Below are positions 55,201 to 63,801 of a stretch of DNA of 64,000 nucleotides, piece by piece (positions within the stretch are counted from its first letter, which is position 1; each line of letters opens with the position of its first letter). Source of the stretch: Pseudodonghicola xiamenensis DSM 18339 (GTDB lineage Bacteria; Pseudomonadota; Alphaproteobacteria; Rhodobacterales; Rhodobacteraceae); assembly GCF_000429365.1 (NCBI RefSeq), contig NZ_AUBS01000003.1, forward strand, positions 39,522-103,521. Direction: 5' to 3'. The translations under genes and the position numbers were made by a program. Below the pieces are notes generated by a model, which saw only the letters and a list, made by a program, of their open reading frames with translations, did not search any database and was not told the DNA's origin.

Positions 55201-56397
55201 ATGTCCGATGAAAAGGGGCTCGGGCCCGAAAATCAGCCCTGGCCGGAAGGCGGCTGGTCGGAAGAAATCGTCTCGCTGAATGGTGCCATCGTGGTTCCTC
55301 CGGTTGAAAGCGGTTTTGTGCAGGCCGCCGGGGTTCTGGATGCCCATGGCCGTTATTGCCCGCATGGCGCGCTGTGGCGCAAGTATCGCCCGCTGACCAC
55401 CGAACCCGAGCCTCCGGCCGAGGTCTCCGAAGCGTTATCGGGTCGTTGGCTCTGGGGTGGGGTGCTCTGGGCGCATTTCGGTCATTTCCTGGTGGAGAGT
55501 TCCTCTCGTCTCTGGGCGCTCAATGAGCTTGAGCAGCCGGTCGAGGGGATCCTGTTCATGCCCAAGCGCCCCGCGGTGGGCGATATGGTGCGCGGGTTTC
55601 AGCGCGATTTCGTCGACCAGATGGCGCCGAGTCTGCCGATCAAGGTGGCGACTGGCCCGACGCTGGTCGATGAATTGGTGGTGCCCGGACAGGGGTTTGG
55701 CCTGGGGGCGATCACCGCCGGCACCCGCAAGTTCCGCGATGCGATCCATCAGCGCTTTGCCAAGGATATCCGGCCCGAGGGGCCTGAGAAGATCTATATC
55801 TCCCGCTCTGCGCTCGGGCTCGGCAAGGGGGGGCTTCTGGGCGAGGAACGGCTGGAAGAGCTGTTGCAGGCGGAAGGCTATGAAATCTTCCATCCCCAGA
55901 ACCATGACATCGCCACCCAGCTTGCCCGCTACAAGGCAGCGAAGAAGGTGATTGCGGCGGATGGTTCGGCCTTGCATCTCTTTGCCATGGTCGGCCGCGC
56001 CGATCAGCCGGTGGCGATGATCATGCGGCGCAAATCCGCTGCCAACAACTTGCTGGCCGCCAATGTGGTGCATTTCTGCGGGTCTGAGCCGGTGGTGATC
56101 AATGCGCTGCGCACTGAATGGGTGAAGGCGGAACAGAAGAAATCCAACCGCCTGTCCTTTGGTGAGATTGACCACGCGGTCCTGGCCCGGGTGTTGGGCC
56201 AGACCGGTTTCGTGCGCGAGGGGTTGAACTGGCCCACCCTGACCGAGGCCGAGCGCCAGCAAATCCTGAAAGACAAGGGGCTGGGCGGAAACGAGGATTT
56301 CGTCGAGTCACCGGAATATGTCCGGCTGCGGGTGCGGGCGATGCGCCAGGAACGTCGTGCCCGGCGCGCAGCGGCGAAAGAAGCCGCCGCAGATTAA
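55201..56397 (+). CDS. Glycosyltransferase family 61-like protein
   Basis: A 398-residue protein with GT61 (DUF563) features: VLWAHFGHFLVESSSRLWAL near residues 88-107, IYISRSALGLGKGGLLGEERLEELL, and VIAADGSALHLFAMVG, where the D-G-S-A-L/H motif is typical. A basic C-terminal tail rich in Arg and Ala follows. It starts 10 bp after regA and is likely co-transcribed with it. Its position is where R. capsulatus has hvrA. The donor sugar and acceptor are unknown. Confidence 0.7.
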   Translation: MSDEKGLGPENQPWPEGGWSEEIVSLNGAIVVPPVESGFVQAAGVLDAHGRYCPHGALWRKYRPLTTEPEPPAEVSEALSGRWLWGGVLWAHFGHFLVESSSRLWALNELEQPVEGILFMPKRPAVGDMVRGFQRDFVDQMAPSLPIKVATGPTLVDELVVPGQGFGLGAITAGTRKFRDAIHQRFAKDIRPEGPEKIYISRSALGLGKGGLLGEERLEELLQAEGYEIFHPQNHDIATQLARYKAAKKVIAADGSALHLFAMVGRADQPVAMIMRRKSAANNLLAANVVHFCGSEPVVINALRTEWVKAEQKKSNRLSFGEIDHAVLARVLGQTGFVREGLNWPTLTEAERQQILKDKGLGGNEDFVESPEYVRLRVRAMRQERRARRAAAKEAAAD

Positions 56398-56987
56398 TCC
56401 AGCCGGGCCAGAAGATCGGCGTGTCGCGCGGTGAACTCTGCGCGCACCTCGACAGGGGGACGCAGCCGGATATCCAGCCCTTCCATCAATGCTGCATCGG
56501 GCTTGCCAAAAAACTTGTTGGCTTCGGCGGCGGAAAAACCGGCGATACGGGTCGCCTCCATCCAGGCGCTAATCCTGTCGGCGCGCTTGATCTGCCGCTT
56601 GACCGAGGCGGGGATCGCCGCCGGCAGGCCAAAGCGGATATGGATCGCCGCGGTCAACCGCGCGTCCAGATCGCCATAGCCAGAGCCCACCGCCGCCTTC
56701 ACCGGGGAAATCATGTCGCCGATCACATATTCCGGCGCGTCGTGCAGCAGGGCCGCCAGCCGCCATTTCACCGGCGCGTTCGGCGCGATGCGACCGAACA
56801 GGGTTTCGACCAACAGCGAATGTTCGGCCACCGAATAGGCGTAATCCCCCCGTGTCTGCCCATTCCAGCGGGCGACGAAGGCCAGCCCGTGGGCGATATC
56901 GGCAATTTCGATATCCACCGCCGTCGGGTCGAGCAGATCGAGTCTGCGGCCGGAAAGCATGCGTTGCCAGGCGCGGGGCTGTTTCAT
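56394..56987 (-). CDS. HD-domain hydrolase (YfbR/5'-nucleotidase-like)
   Basis: A 197-residue metal-dependent HD phosphohydrolase. Metal ligands: His56 in YSVAEHSLLVETL, then His82-Asp83 in ALLHDAPEYVIGDM, and a later Asp in RADRISAWMEATRI. The closest known fold is the YfbR-type dNMP 5'-nucleotidase. It overlaps the end of the GT61 gene by 4 bp on the opposite strand and diverges from ahcY. A similar gene sits beside ahcY in the R. capsulatus reg locus. Confidence 0.82.
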   Translation of the reverse strand: MKQPRAWQRMLSGRRLDLLDPTAVDIEIADIAHGLAFVARWNGQTRGDYAYSVAEHSLLVETLFGRIAPNAPVKWRLAALLHDAPEYVIGDMISPVKAAVGSGYGDLDARLTAAIHIRFGLPAAIPASVKRQIKRADRISAWMEATRIAGFSAAEANKFFGKPDAALMEGLDIRLRPPVEVRAEFTARHADLLARLD

Positions 56988-57060
56988 GCGGGATTACCTT
57001 CACGGAGTCTGAACGGGGAGTCGGGTGCCGTTTATGTACCCTTTCCGTGCATCGGCGCAA

Positions 57061-57089
57061 CGGGGCTTGGCTGAACCGGCCAGGCCCCG
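57061..57089 (+). promoter_or_regulatory. GC hairpin in ahcY leader
   Basis: Arms CGGGGCTTGGC and GGCCAGGCCCCG can form about 11 base pairs, one of them G-U, around a small loop. It is not followed by a T run. It lies 75 bp before the ahcY start. Confidence 0.55.
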
Positions 57090-57095
57090 CTTGCC

Positions 57096-57143
57096 GCAAG
57101 CTTGTCCGCGGGCCCCACGAATGATATCTGGCGACAAGCTTGC
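57096..57143 (+). promoter_or_regulatory. 11-bp perfect inverted repeat in ahcY leader
   Basis: GCAAGCTTGTC at 57096-57106 and GACAAGCTTGC at 57133-57143, exact complements separated by 26 bases. Each arm also contains the 8-bp palindrome CAAGCTTG. It lies 20 bp before the ahcY start. It may be an RNA stem or paired operators; SahR and HvrB are known ahcY regulators, but binding sites for them are not assigned here. Confidence 0.6.
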
Positions 57144-57163
57144 TATTCAGGGAACCCGAATTC

Positions 57164-58558
57164 ATGGCATCCGACTATATCGTTAAGGACATCGCGCTGG
57201 CCGACTTCGGCCGCAAAGAACTCGATATCGCCGAAACCGAAATGCCGGGGCTGATGGCCCTGCGTGAGGAGTTCGGTGAAGCGCAGCCGCTGAAGGGTGC
57301 CCGCATCGCCGGGTCGCTGCACATGACGATCCAGACTGCGGTTCTGATCGAAACGCTGGTGGCGTTGGGCGCCGATGTGCGCTGGGCGTCGTGCAACATC
57401 TTTTCGACTCAGGATCACGCGGCTGCGGCGATTGCCGCCGGCGGCACGCCGGTTTTCGCCATCAAGGGCGAAACGCTGGAAGAATATTGGGATTATGCCG
57501 ACCGTATCTTCCAATTCGAGGAAGGCGGCGCCAACATGATCCTTGACGATGGCGGCGATGCTACGCTGTACATCTTGCTGGGGGCACGGGTCGAAGAGGG
57601 CGAAACCGATCTGATCGCCACCCCCACTTCGGAAGAAGAGGTCGCGCTGTTCGCCCAGATCAAGAAGCGGCTTGAGGCCAGCCCGGGCTGGTTCACCAAG
57701 CAGCGCCACATGATCCAGGGCGTTTCGGAAGAAACCACCACCGGCGTTCACCGCCTGTATCAGATGATGGAAAAGGGCCACCTGCCCTTCCCCGCCATCA
57801 ATGTGAACGACTCTGTCACCAAGTCGAAGTTCGACAACAAATATGGCTGCAAGGAATCGCTGGTCGACGGTATCCGCCGCGCCACCGATACCATGATGGC
57901 CGGCAAGGTCGCCGTGGTCTGCGGCTATGGCGATGTCGGCAAGGGCTCGGCCGCGTCGCTGCGCGGTGCCGGCGCCCGGGTGAAGGTGACCGAGGCCGAT
58001 CCGATCTGTGCCCTGCAGGCGGTGATGGACGGTTTCGAAGTCGTGCTGCTGGAAGACGAAGTCGCCAAGGCCGACATCTTCGTCACCACCACCGGCAACA
58101 AGGACATCATCCGCATCGAGCATATGCGCGAGATGAAGGATATGGCCATCGTCGGCAACATCGGCCACTTCGACAATGAAATTCAGGTCGCCGCGCTGAA
58201 GAACCACAAGTGGACCAACATCAAGGACCAGGTGGATATGATCGAGATGCCCTCGGGCGCCCGCATCATCCTGCTGTCCGAAGGGCGTCTGCTGAACCTG
58301 GGCAACGCCACTGGCCACCCGTCCTTTGTGATGTCGGCCTCGTTCACCAACCAGGTTCTGGCGCAGATCGAACTGTTCACCAAGGGCGAGAACTACAAGA
58401 ACGAAGTCTATATCCTGCCCAAGCATCTGGATGAAAAGGTTGCGGCCCTGCACCTGGCCAAGGTCGGCGCCAAGCTGACCAAGCTGACGCCGGAGCAGGC
58501 TGCCTATATCGGTGTGAAACCGGAAGGCCCGTTCAAGCCGGAACATTACCGTTACTGA
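57164..58558 (+). CDS. ahcY: Adenosylhomocysteinase
   Basis: A 464-residue NAD-dependent enzyme that hydrolyses S-adenosylhomocysteine to adenosine and homocysteine, keeping methylation active. Motifs: [32 protein letters not shown], the NAD fold [20 protein letters not shown], and the C-terminal [16 protein letters not shown] 57164 ([16 protein letters not shown]) is preferred to the earlier in-frame ATG at 57140, which lies inside the inverted repeat. It is part of the reg locus in related species. Confidence 0.97.
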   Translation: MASDYIVKDIALADFGRKELDIAETEMPGLMALREEFGEAQPLKGARIAGSLHMTIQTAVLIETLVALGADVRWASCNIFSTQDHAAAAIAAGGTPVFAIKGETLEEYWDYADRIFQFEEGGANMILDDGGDATLYILLGARVEEGETDLIATPTSEEEVALFAQIKKRLEASPGWFTKQRHMIQGVSEETTTGVHRLYQMMEKGHLPFPAINVNDSVTKSKFDNKYGCKESLVDGIRRATDTMMAGKVAVVCGYGDVGKGSAASLRGAGARVKVTEADPICALQAVMDGFEVVLLEDEVAKADIFVTTTGNKDIIRIEHMREMKDMAIVGNIGHFDNEIQVAALKNHKWTNIKDQVDMIEMPSGARIILLSEGRLLNLGNATGHPSFVMSASFTNQVLAQIELFTKGENYKNEVYILPKHLDEKVAALHLAKVGAKLTKLTPEQAAYIGVKPEGPFKPEHYRY

Positions 58559-58580
58559 TCGACGACCGTCAGGTCTTTGG

Positions 58581-58606
58581 AAACGCCCCGCACTGCGGGG
58601 CGTTTT
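58581..58606 (+). terminator. Rho-independent terminator of ahcY
   Basis: Eleven-base stem AAACGCCCCGC / GCGGGGCGTTT with a 3-base loop, 22 bp after the stop. The following 180 bp to the next gene show no other clear element. Confidence 0.85.
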
Positions 58607-58786
58607 CATGTTCGGCAGATGCCGCGAGGGAAGATATTTATTCCCGCTTTTCAGCTTGTTGAGAGAATGACGCAGCGGCGCGAAAAGATCGGCTGCCAGG
58701 TTACATAACCGACATATCACGGCAATGTGTCTGTTACCTGTCCCGCGTACCTCCGGCGCATCACGACATCCAAAAGGATATTCACG

Positions 58787-60136
58787 ATGCGTCTCTCGCT
58801 TTCCGTTCTCGCTTTGGCCAGCGCCCTTGCCGCGCCTGCCATCGCGGAAGAAACCTTTCCCGCCACCCTGGCCGGGCATGCCTATATCCCGGCGCTGACC
58901 CTGATCACCCCGCCTGCCGACGCGCCGCGCGACACTTGGATTTCCGGCAAGTTCACCGGCAAGACCCGCAATGATCAGCCGATGAGCGTCATGGGCAATG
59001 TCGGCAAGGGCTATGGTGGTCACGACACCGGTATCGCGCTGCCGTTCATCGGCCAGCCGATGCAGGGCATGTCCGGTTTCGCCATGAACCTGGCCGAAGA
59101 CGGCAGCATCTATGCGCTGACCGACAACGGTTTCGGCAGCAAGCGCAATTCCCCCGACGCGATGCTGTTCTTCCACAAGATGGCCCCCGACTTCGCCAAT
59201 GGCACGGTCGAACGCCGCGATACCATCTTTCTGTCGGATCCTGACCATAAGGTGCCCTTCCGCATCACCTATGATGGCAGCAAGAGCCGCTATCTGACCG
59301 GCGCCGACTTTGATCTTGAGTCGATCCAGGTGCTGAACGGCGAAGTCTGGATCGGTGAGGAGTTCGGCCCCTATATCATTCGCGCCGGGCTCGACGGTGT
59401 GGTCAAGGCGGTCTACCCGACCATGCTGGACGGCAAGGAACTGCACGGCCCCGACACCTACAGCGTTTATGTCCCCGCCGAAGCCGGCAAGGATTATCAG
59501 GTGCAACGGTCCGGCGGCTATGAAGGCATGGCGCTGCAGCCGGGTACCGGCTTGCTCTGGGCGATGCTGGAAAAGCCGATCCTGGGCGAAGACGGCAAGC
59601 CTGAGGGCAACTTCCTGCGGGTCATCAAATTTGACACCAACAAGGCCGAATGGACCGGGGAAAGCGTGAAATTCGCGTTGACCGAAGGCGCCACTGCGAT
59701 CGGTGACTTCAACTTCATCGACGGCACCCGCGCACTGGTGATCGAACGCGACAACGGTGAAGGCGATGCCGCCCGCGCCTGCGCCGACGGCGCCACCGAT
59801 ACCTCGGCCTGCTATCCGAAGCCGGCGAAGGTCAAGAACATCGTTCTGGTCGACACCGCCGATATCGACGCGGATGGTTTCATGCGCCGCATCGGCCATA
59901 TCGACCTGCTGAACATCGCCGACCCGGATGGCAAGGCGTTGGCCGGCATGAAACCAGCCGAAGGTCCGTTCACCTTCCCGTTCTTCACCATCGAGGACGT
60001 GATCGCGCTGGACGATACCCATATCATCGTCGCCAACGACAACAACCTGCCGTTCTCCGGCGGGCGGGAGCCGGGTGTGGCCGCCAACAACGAATTCATC
60101 CTGCTGTCGGTGCCGGAACTGCTGGCTGCCAAGTAA
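58787..60136 (+). CDS. Exported phytase-like esterase domain protein
   Basis: A 449-residue protein with a clear signal peptide (MRLSLSVLALASALAAPAIA, cut before EETFPAT). The body is the esterase-like-activity-of-phytase domain (PF13449 type, beta-propeller): GMSGFAMNLAEDGSIYALTDNGFGS, YLTGADFDLESIQVL, VWIGEEFGPYIIRAG and the late IEDVIALDDTHIIVANDNNLPFS. It should act in the periplasm or outside. The substrate is not readable from sequence, and no Pho box is convincing upstream. A terminator follows. Confidence 0.85.
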   Translation: MRLSLSVLALASALAAPAIAEETFPATLAGHAYIPALTLITPPADAPRDTWISGKFTGKTRNDQPMSVMGNVGKGYGGHDTGIALPFIGQPMQGMSGFAMNLAEDGSIYALTDNGFGSKRNSPDAMLFFHKMAPDFANGTVERRDTIFLSDPDHKVPFRITYDGSKSRYLTGADFDLESIQVLNGEVWIGEEFGPYIIRAGLDGVVKAVYPTMLDGKELHGPDTYSVYVPAEAGKDYQVQRSGGYEGMALQPGTGLLWAMLEKPILGEDGKPEGNFLRVIKFDTNKAEWTGESVKFALTEGATAIGDFNFIDGTRALVIERDNGEGDAARACADGATDTSACYPKPAKVKNIVLVDTADIDADGFMRRIGHIDLLNIADPDGKALAGMKPAEGPFTFPFFTIEDVIALDDTHIIVANDNNLPFSGGREPGVAANNEFILLSVPELLAAK

Positions 60137-60155
60137 GGTGGAAGACTGCAATGCG

Positions 60156-60181
60156 AAGGGGCGCCACGGGGCGCCCCTTTT
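60156..60181. terminator. Terminator after phytase-like gene
   Basis: Stem AAGGGGCGCC / GGCGCCCCTT with an ACGG loop and a T-run, between convergent genes. Confidence 0.85.
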
Positions 60182-60208
60182 GTCATCTTTCGTTGATTTC
60201 TGTCGGGA

Positions 60209-60631
60209 TCAGTCTGGTGACACCCCAGCCAGGGTGCAGATATGGCGCCATTCCGCTTCGGTCAACGGTTGTACTGACAAGCGGGAATTCTTGACCAGTA
60301 CCATATCGGCCAGCGCCGGATCCGCCTTGATCTGATCCAGCGTGACGGGGCGATCAACAGGCTCTAATGCACGAATATCGACGCATTCCCAACGCGGATC
60401 TCCGGCCTTGCTGTCGGGATGCACTTCGGCGCAGACCTCGATCAGCCCGACAATCGCCTTCTCGCTCTGTGAGTGGTAGAAAAAGCCCTTGTCGCCCAGC
60501 TTCATCGCCCGCATGAAATTGCGCGCCTGATAGTTGCGCACGCCGTCCCATTCCTCGCCCTCGGTCCCCTTGGCGACCTGATCGGCCCAGCTCCAGGTCG
60601 AGGGTTCGGATTTGAACAGCCAATAGGCCAT
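60209..60631 (-). CDS. EVE-domain protein
   Basis: A 140-residue EVE-domain protein (thymocyte nuclear protein 1 type). The family features are visible: MAYWLFKSEPSTWSW, then WDGVRNYQARNFMRAMKLGDKGFFYHS and an end VLVKNSRLSVQPLTEAEW. EVE domains belong to the PUA-like fold and can bind modified bases. No restriction genes are nearby, so it is most likely a housekeeping member. Its ATG shares a base with the stop of the YciI gene upstream (TGATG). Confidence 0.9.
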   Translation of the reverse strand: MAYWLFKSEPSTWSWADQVAKGTEGEEWDGVRNYQARNFMRAMKLGDKGFFYHSQSEKAIVGLIEVCAEVHPDSKAGDPRWECVDIRALEPVDRPVTLDQIKADPALADMVLVKNSRLSVQPLTEAEWRHICTLAGVSPD

Positions 60632-60897
60632 CAGACCACTTTCTTCCATTCGATCAGCTCGACACTGTCGAAGAGGCCGGCCTTGGCATAGGGGTCGTTT
60701 GCGGCCCAGTCTTCGGCTGCGGCCATATCGGCGACGTCAAGGATCACCAGCGATCCAATCATGTCACCATCGACAATCAGCGGGCCTGCCTGCGATACCA
60801 CGCCGGTCGCATCGAGATAGGCCAGATGTTCGGTACGGTTGTCCTTGCGGATTTGCAGCGCGCCGGCTTTGTCACGGGCGATGAGGGCGATCAGCAT
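60631..60897 (-). CDS. YciI-family protein
   Basis: An 88-residue ferredoxin-like alpha/beta protein of the YciI family. It starts MLIALIARDKAGALQIRKDNRTEHLAYL with the conserved histidine, and ends DPYAKAGLFDSVELIEWKKV with the typical D-P-Y-x-x-x-G-L-F. The function is unknown. It lies 1 bp after gpsA and is coupled to the EVE gene. Confidence 0.9.
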   Translation of the reverse strand: MLIALIARDKAGALQIRKDNRTEHLAYLDATGVVSQAGPLIVDGDMIGSLVILDVADMAAAEDWAANDPYAKAGLFDSVELIEWKKVV

Positions 60898-60898
60898 G

Positions 60899-61861
60899 TC
60901 ATTCCTCCTTGAGGGGTCGGGTCAAAAGCGCGGTCATCGCCGCGTCGAGGGTGAGTTTTCCGTCCAATAGCCCGACCACACAAGCAGTGATCGGCATATC
61001 GAGGCCCATGGCCCGGGCCTTGGCATCTGTGGCATGGGCGGTGGCGGCACCTTCGACGGTGACGGTGGGGTCAAAGACCTCCCCCCGCCCCAGCGCCAGC
61101 CCCAGCCGGTAATTGCGCGACAGGGTCGAGGTGCAGGTGAGCGCCAGATCGCCAAATCCAGATAGCCCCGCCAGCGTATCCGCCTCTGCCCCCAGATGCC
61201 GCGCCAGCCGTTGCATTTCGGCATAGCCGCGGGTCATCAGCGCGGCGCGGGCACTATCGCCCAGCCCGGCGCCGATCACCGCGCCGCAGGCGATGGCGAT
61301 CACGTTCTTCAACGCCCCGCCGATTTCCGCCCCCAGTGTATCGGTGGTGCGATAGAGGCGCAGATTGGCGGTATTCAGGCTCTGTTGCAGGGATTTTCCA
61401 AGATCCGGATCGGCGCAGGCCAGGGTCAGCGCCGTGGGCAGCCCCATGGCGATATCGGCCGCGAAGCTGGGTCCGGTCAGCAGTGCATGGTGGGCCTCGG
61501 GCAGCGCCTCGCGCATCACCTCGATCGGGCCAAGGCCGGTGGTCAGTTCGATCCCCTTGCAGCAGGCGACCAGTACCTTGCCGGTCAGCTCGGCGCGATG
61601 GGCATCCAGCATCCGGCGCAATTGCTGCATCGGCACCGCCAGCAACAGGACGCGGTTTTGCGCCGCCTGCTGCAGCTCCGACGTCACATTGAGGTTTTGG
61701 GGCAAGGGCATCCCGGGCAGGCGGCGGGCGTTTTCACGACTTTCCGCCATCTCGGCCACATGGCCCGCATCCCGGGACCAGAGCGTCACCGCCCCCTTCC
61801 CCGCCAGCGAAATCGCCAGGGCCGTACCGAAGGCCCCGGCGCCGAGGACGGAAACACTCAT
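60899..61861 (-). CDS. gpsA: Glycerol-3-phosphate dehydrogenase [NAD(P)+]
   Basis: A 320-residue enzyme making sn-glycerol 3-phosphate for phospholipids. The dinucleotide fold is [19 protein letters not shown], followed by [26 protein letters not shown] and the catalytic lysine in [15 protein letters not shown]. Its start overlaps the tsaD stop by 4 bp, giving tsaD-gpsA-yciI-EVE. Confidence 0.96.
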   Translation of the reverse strand: MSVSVLGAGAFGTALAISLAGKGAVTLWSRDAGHVAEMAESRENARRLPGMPLPQNLNVTSELQQAAQNRVLLLAVPMQQLRRMLDAHRAELTGKVLVACCKGIELTTGLGPIEVMREALPEAHHALLTGPSFAADIAMGLPTALTLACADPDLGKSLQQSLNTANLRLYRTTDTLGAEIGGALKNVIAIACGAVIGAGLGDSARAALMTRGYAEMQRLARHLGAEADTLAGLSGFGDLALTCTSTLSRNYRLGLALGRGEVFDPTVTVEGAATAHATDAKARAMGLDMPITACVVGLLDGKLTLDAAMTALLTRPLKEE

Positions 61862-62952
61862 GCCTTGGCCCCCTTCTTGCCACCGCCAAGAAGCGCCGGA
61901 CTGGTATTGTCGAGCGGCCAGCGCGGCCGGGCCATCAGGGTCAGATCATCACGTTCGCCCTTGGCGAAGCGTTCGATCCCGGCATAGGCGATCATCGCCG
62001 CGTTATCGGTGCAAAGCTTGAGCGGCGGCGCGGTGAAGCGCACGCCCATCTCGGTGCAAACCGTCTCTAACCCGGCACGAATGGCGCCATTCGCCGCCAC
62101 GCCACCGGCCACCGCCAGTACTGGATCGGCAGGGTTTTCCGCCAGATAGATCCGCAGCGCCCGGCGGGTCTTTTCCGCCAGCACATCGACGATCGCCTGC
62201 TGGAACCCGGCGCAAAGATCGGCGCGGTCGGCGCGCGTCAGCCCGCCCTTTTCGGCGACGATCTGGTCGCGGGTGCGCAACAGCGCCGTCTTGAGGCCCG
62301 AGAACGAAAGGTTGCAATCGTCGCGGTCCAGCAGCGGGCGCGGAAACCGGAAATGCCTGGGATCGCCCATCTTCGCCTCGACCTCGACCGAGGGGCCGCC
62401 CGGTTGCGGCAGGCCCAGCAGCCGGGCCGCCTTGTCGAAGGCCTCTCCCGGGGCGTCGTCGATGGTGCCGCCGAGGCGGGTGAACTCCTCCGGTCCCTTG
62501 GCGATCAGATATTGGCAATGCCCACCGGAGACGAGGAGGATCAGATAGGGAAAGCCCACGCCGTCGGTCAGCCGCGGGGTCAGCGCATGGCCGGCCAGAT
62601 GGTTGACGCCCACCAGCGGTAGCCCTGTCGCCGCGGCGATGCCCTTGGCGCACATCACCCCGGCCAGCACGCCGCCGATCAGCCCGGGGCCGGCAGTAAC
62701 CGCCACGGCGTCCACATCCGCCAGCGCCAAGCCGGCGCGTTCCAGCGCCTCGGTCACGCAAAGGTCGATCTTTTCGGCATGCGCCCGCGCCGCGATTTCG
62801 GGCACCACGCCGCCGAAGGCACTGTGCAGCTCGGTCTGCCCGTAAACCACGGAAGAGAGGATATGCGCCCCCTGCCCGTCCCGCCGCACCACGGCGGCGG
62901 CAGTATCGTCGCAGCTGCTTTCCAGCCCCAGAATGGTGATCGCGTCCGCCAT
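61858..62952 (-). CDS. tsaD: tRNA t6A threonylcarbamoyltransferase TsaD
   Basis: A 364-residue ASKHA-fold enzyme which transfers threonylcarbamoyl to A37 of ANN-reading tRNAs. Motifs: [16 protein letters not shown] at the N-terminus, the iron-binding H-x3-H in [27 protein letters not shown], and [17 protein letters not shown] 62952 gives [13 protein letters not shown]. It is divergent from hemD, leaving a 72 bp shared promoter region. Confidence 0.96.
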   Translation of the reverse strand: MADAITILGLESSCDDTAAAVVRRDGQGAHILSSVVYGQTELHSAFGGVVPEIAARAHAEKIDLCVTEALERAGLALADVDAVAVTAGPGLIGGVLAGVMCAKGIAAATGLPLVGVNHLAGHALTPRLTDGVGFPYLILLVSGGHCQYLIAKGPEEFTRLGGTIDDAPGEAFDKAARLLGLPQPGGPSVEVEAKMGDPRHFRFPRPLLDRDDCNLSFSGLKTALLRTRDQIVAEKGGLTRADRADLCAGFQQAIVDVLAEKTRRALRIYLAENPADPVLAVAGGVAANGAIRAGLETVCTEMGVRFTAPPLKLCTDNAAMIAYAGIERFAKGERDDLTLMARPRWPLDNTSPALLGGGKKGAKA

Positions 62953-63024
62953 GGCCCCGGCCGTTGTCTTGTTTCCCTGCCGCAGGTAACACTCCGTCAG
63001 CCGCCAAACAATCCCGGGGCCCAA

Positions 63025-63744
63025 ATGACGATCCTTCTGATGACCCGCCCGCGTGCCGAGGCCGAGGCTTTCGTCGCCGGCCTGCCCGGGGAGCTGCGCT
63101 CCCGGCTGACGCCGGTCTACAGCCCGCTGATGACGATCGTGCCACTTGGGGTGGATGTGGACACCGCTGGGATCGGCGGGGTCATCTTCACCTCGGCCAA
63201 CGGGGTGGCCTGTGCCGGGCCCGGGGGCGATCTGCCCGCCTATTGCGTCGGTGTGAAGACTGCCCGGGCCGCACAGGCGGTCGGCTGGCAGGTGATATTG
63301 ACCTGTCCCGATGCCGAACATCTGATCGCCGCGCTTTCCGATCTGGTGCCCGAAGGGCCGCTTTTGCATCTGCGTGGCATGCACAGCCGGGGCGATATCG
63401 CCGGACGGCTCAGCGCGCGGGGGATCGAAACCCGGGCCCTGCCGCTTTACGATCAGCGCCTCGAACCGCTCAGCGAGGCGGCGAAGGGGGTGCTTGCCGG
63501 GACGGAGCCGTTAATTGTGCCGTTGTTCTCCCCTCGAACGGCGCGACATTTTGCCGAAATTTTCGCCGGCTGCGCGCCGCTTTACCTGGCCCCGATCAGC
63601 CAGGCCGCGGCGAAAAACGTTGAAAACATGGAGGCTGCGGCTGTCGAAGTGGCGAAAACGCCGGATTCGCCGGGGGTTGGCGTGGCTGTCGAACATCTGG
63701 CCGCCGTGGCGTGCCGGGTTGAGGGGCCGGACCGCGCGCAGTAG
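63025..63744 (+). CDS. hemD: Uroporphyrinogen-III synthase
   Basis: A 239-residue HemD, which closes hydroxymethylbilane to uroporphyrinogen III. Sequence conservation is low in the family, but [15 protein letters not shown] at the N-terminus, [14 protein letters not shown] near residue 52, [23 protein letters not shown] and [16 protein letters not shown] are characteristic. The tsaD/hemD divergent arrangement, followed by a mitofilin-like gene, is that of Rhodobacterales. Confidence 0.9.
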   Translation: MTILLMTRPRAEAEAFVAGLPGELRSRLTPVYSPLMTIVPLGVDVDTAGIGGVIFTSANGVACAGPGGDLPAYCVGVKTARAAQAVGWQVILTCPDAEHLIAALSDLVPEGPLLHLRGMHSRGDIAGRLSARGIETRALPLYDQRLEPLSEAAKGVLAGTEPLIVPLFSPRTARHFAEIFAGCAPLYLAPISQAAAKNVENMEAAAVEVAKTPDSPGVGVAVEHLAAVACRVEGPDRAQ

Positions 63745-63801
63745 GGTGCGACAAGCGCATAGCGTCTGATTATTTCATTGTGAATCGGAGGGGATTTCAG
63801 G

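Noticed and set aside
56988..57163. SAH riboswitch upstream of ahcY
   Set aside because: I looked for the conserved GCGCUGCAAC-type core and its flanking pseudoknot and did not find them; only simple inverted repeats are visible.
58610..58640. Third copy of the dispersed repeat
   Set aside because: Only a loose resemblance (GCCGCGAGGGAAGATATTTATTC); the diagnostic GGCGGGGATAT block is missing.
58620..58786. Pho box before the phytase-like gene
   Set aside because: CTGTTAC and CTGTCCC occur but only 7 bases apart, not the 11-base spacing of PhoB sites.
57143..60151. 1002-codon open frame on the minus strand across ahcY and the phytase-like gene
   Set aside because: It spans two genes with clear motifs and a terminator, and its own translation shows no recognisable domain.
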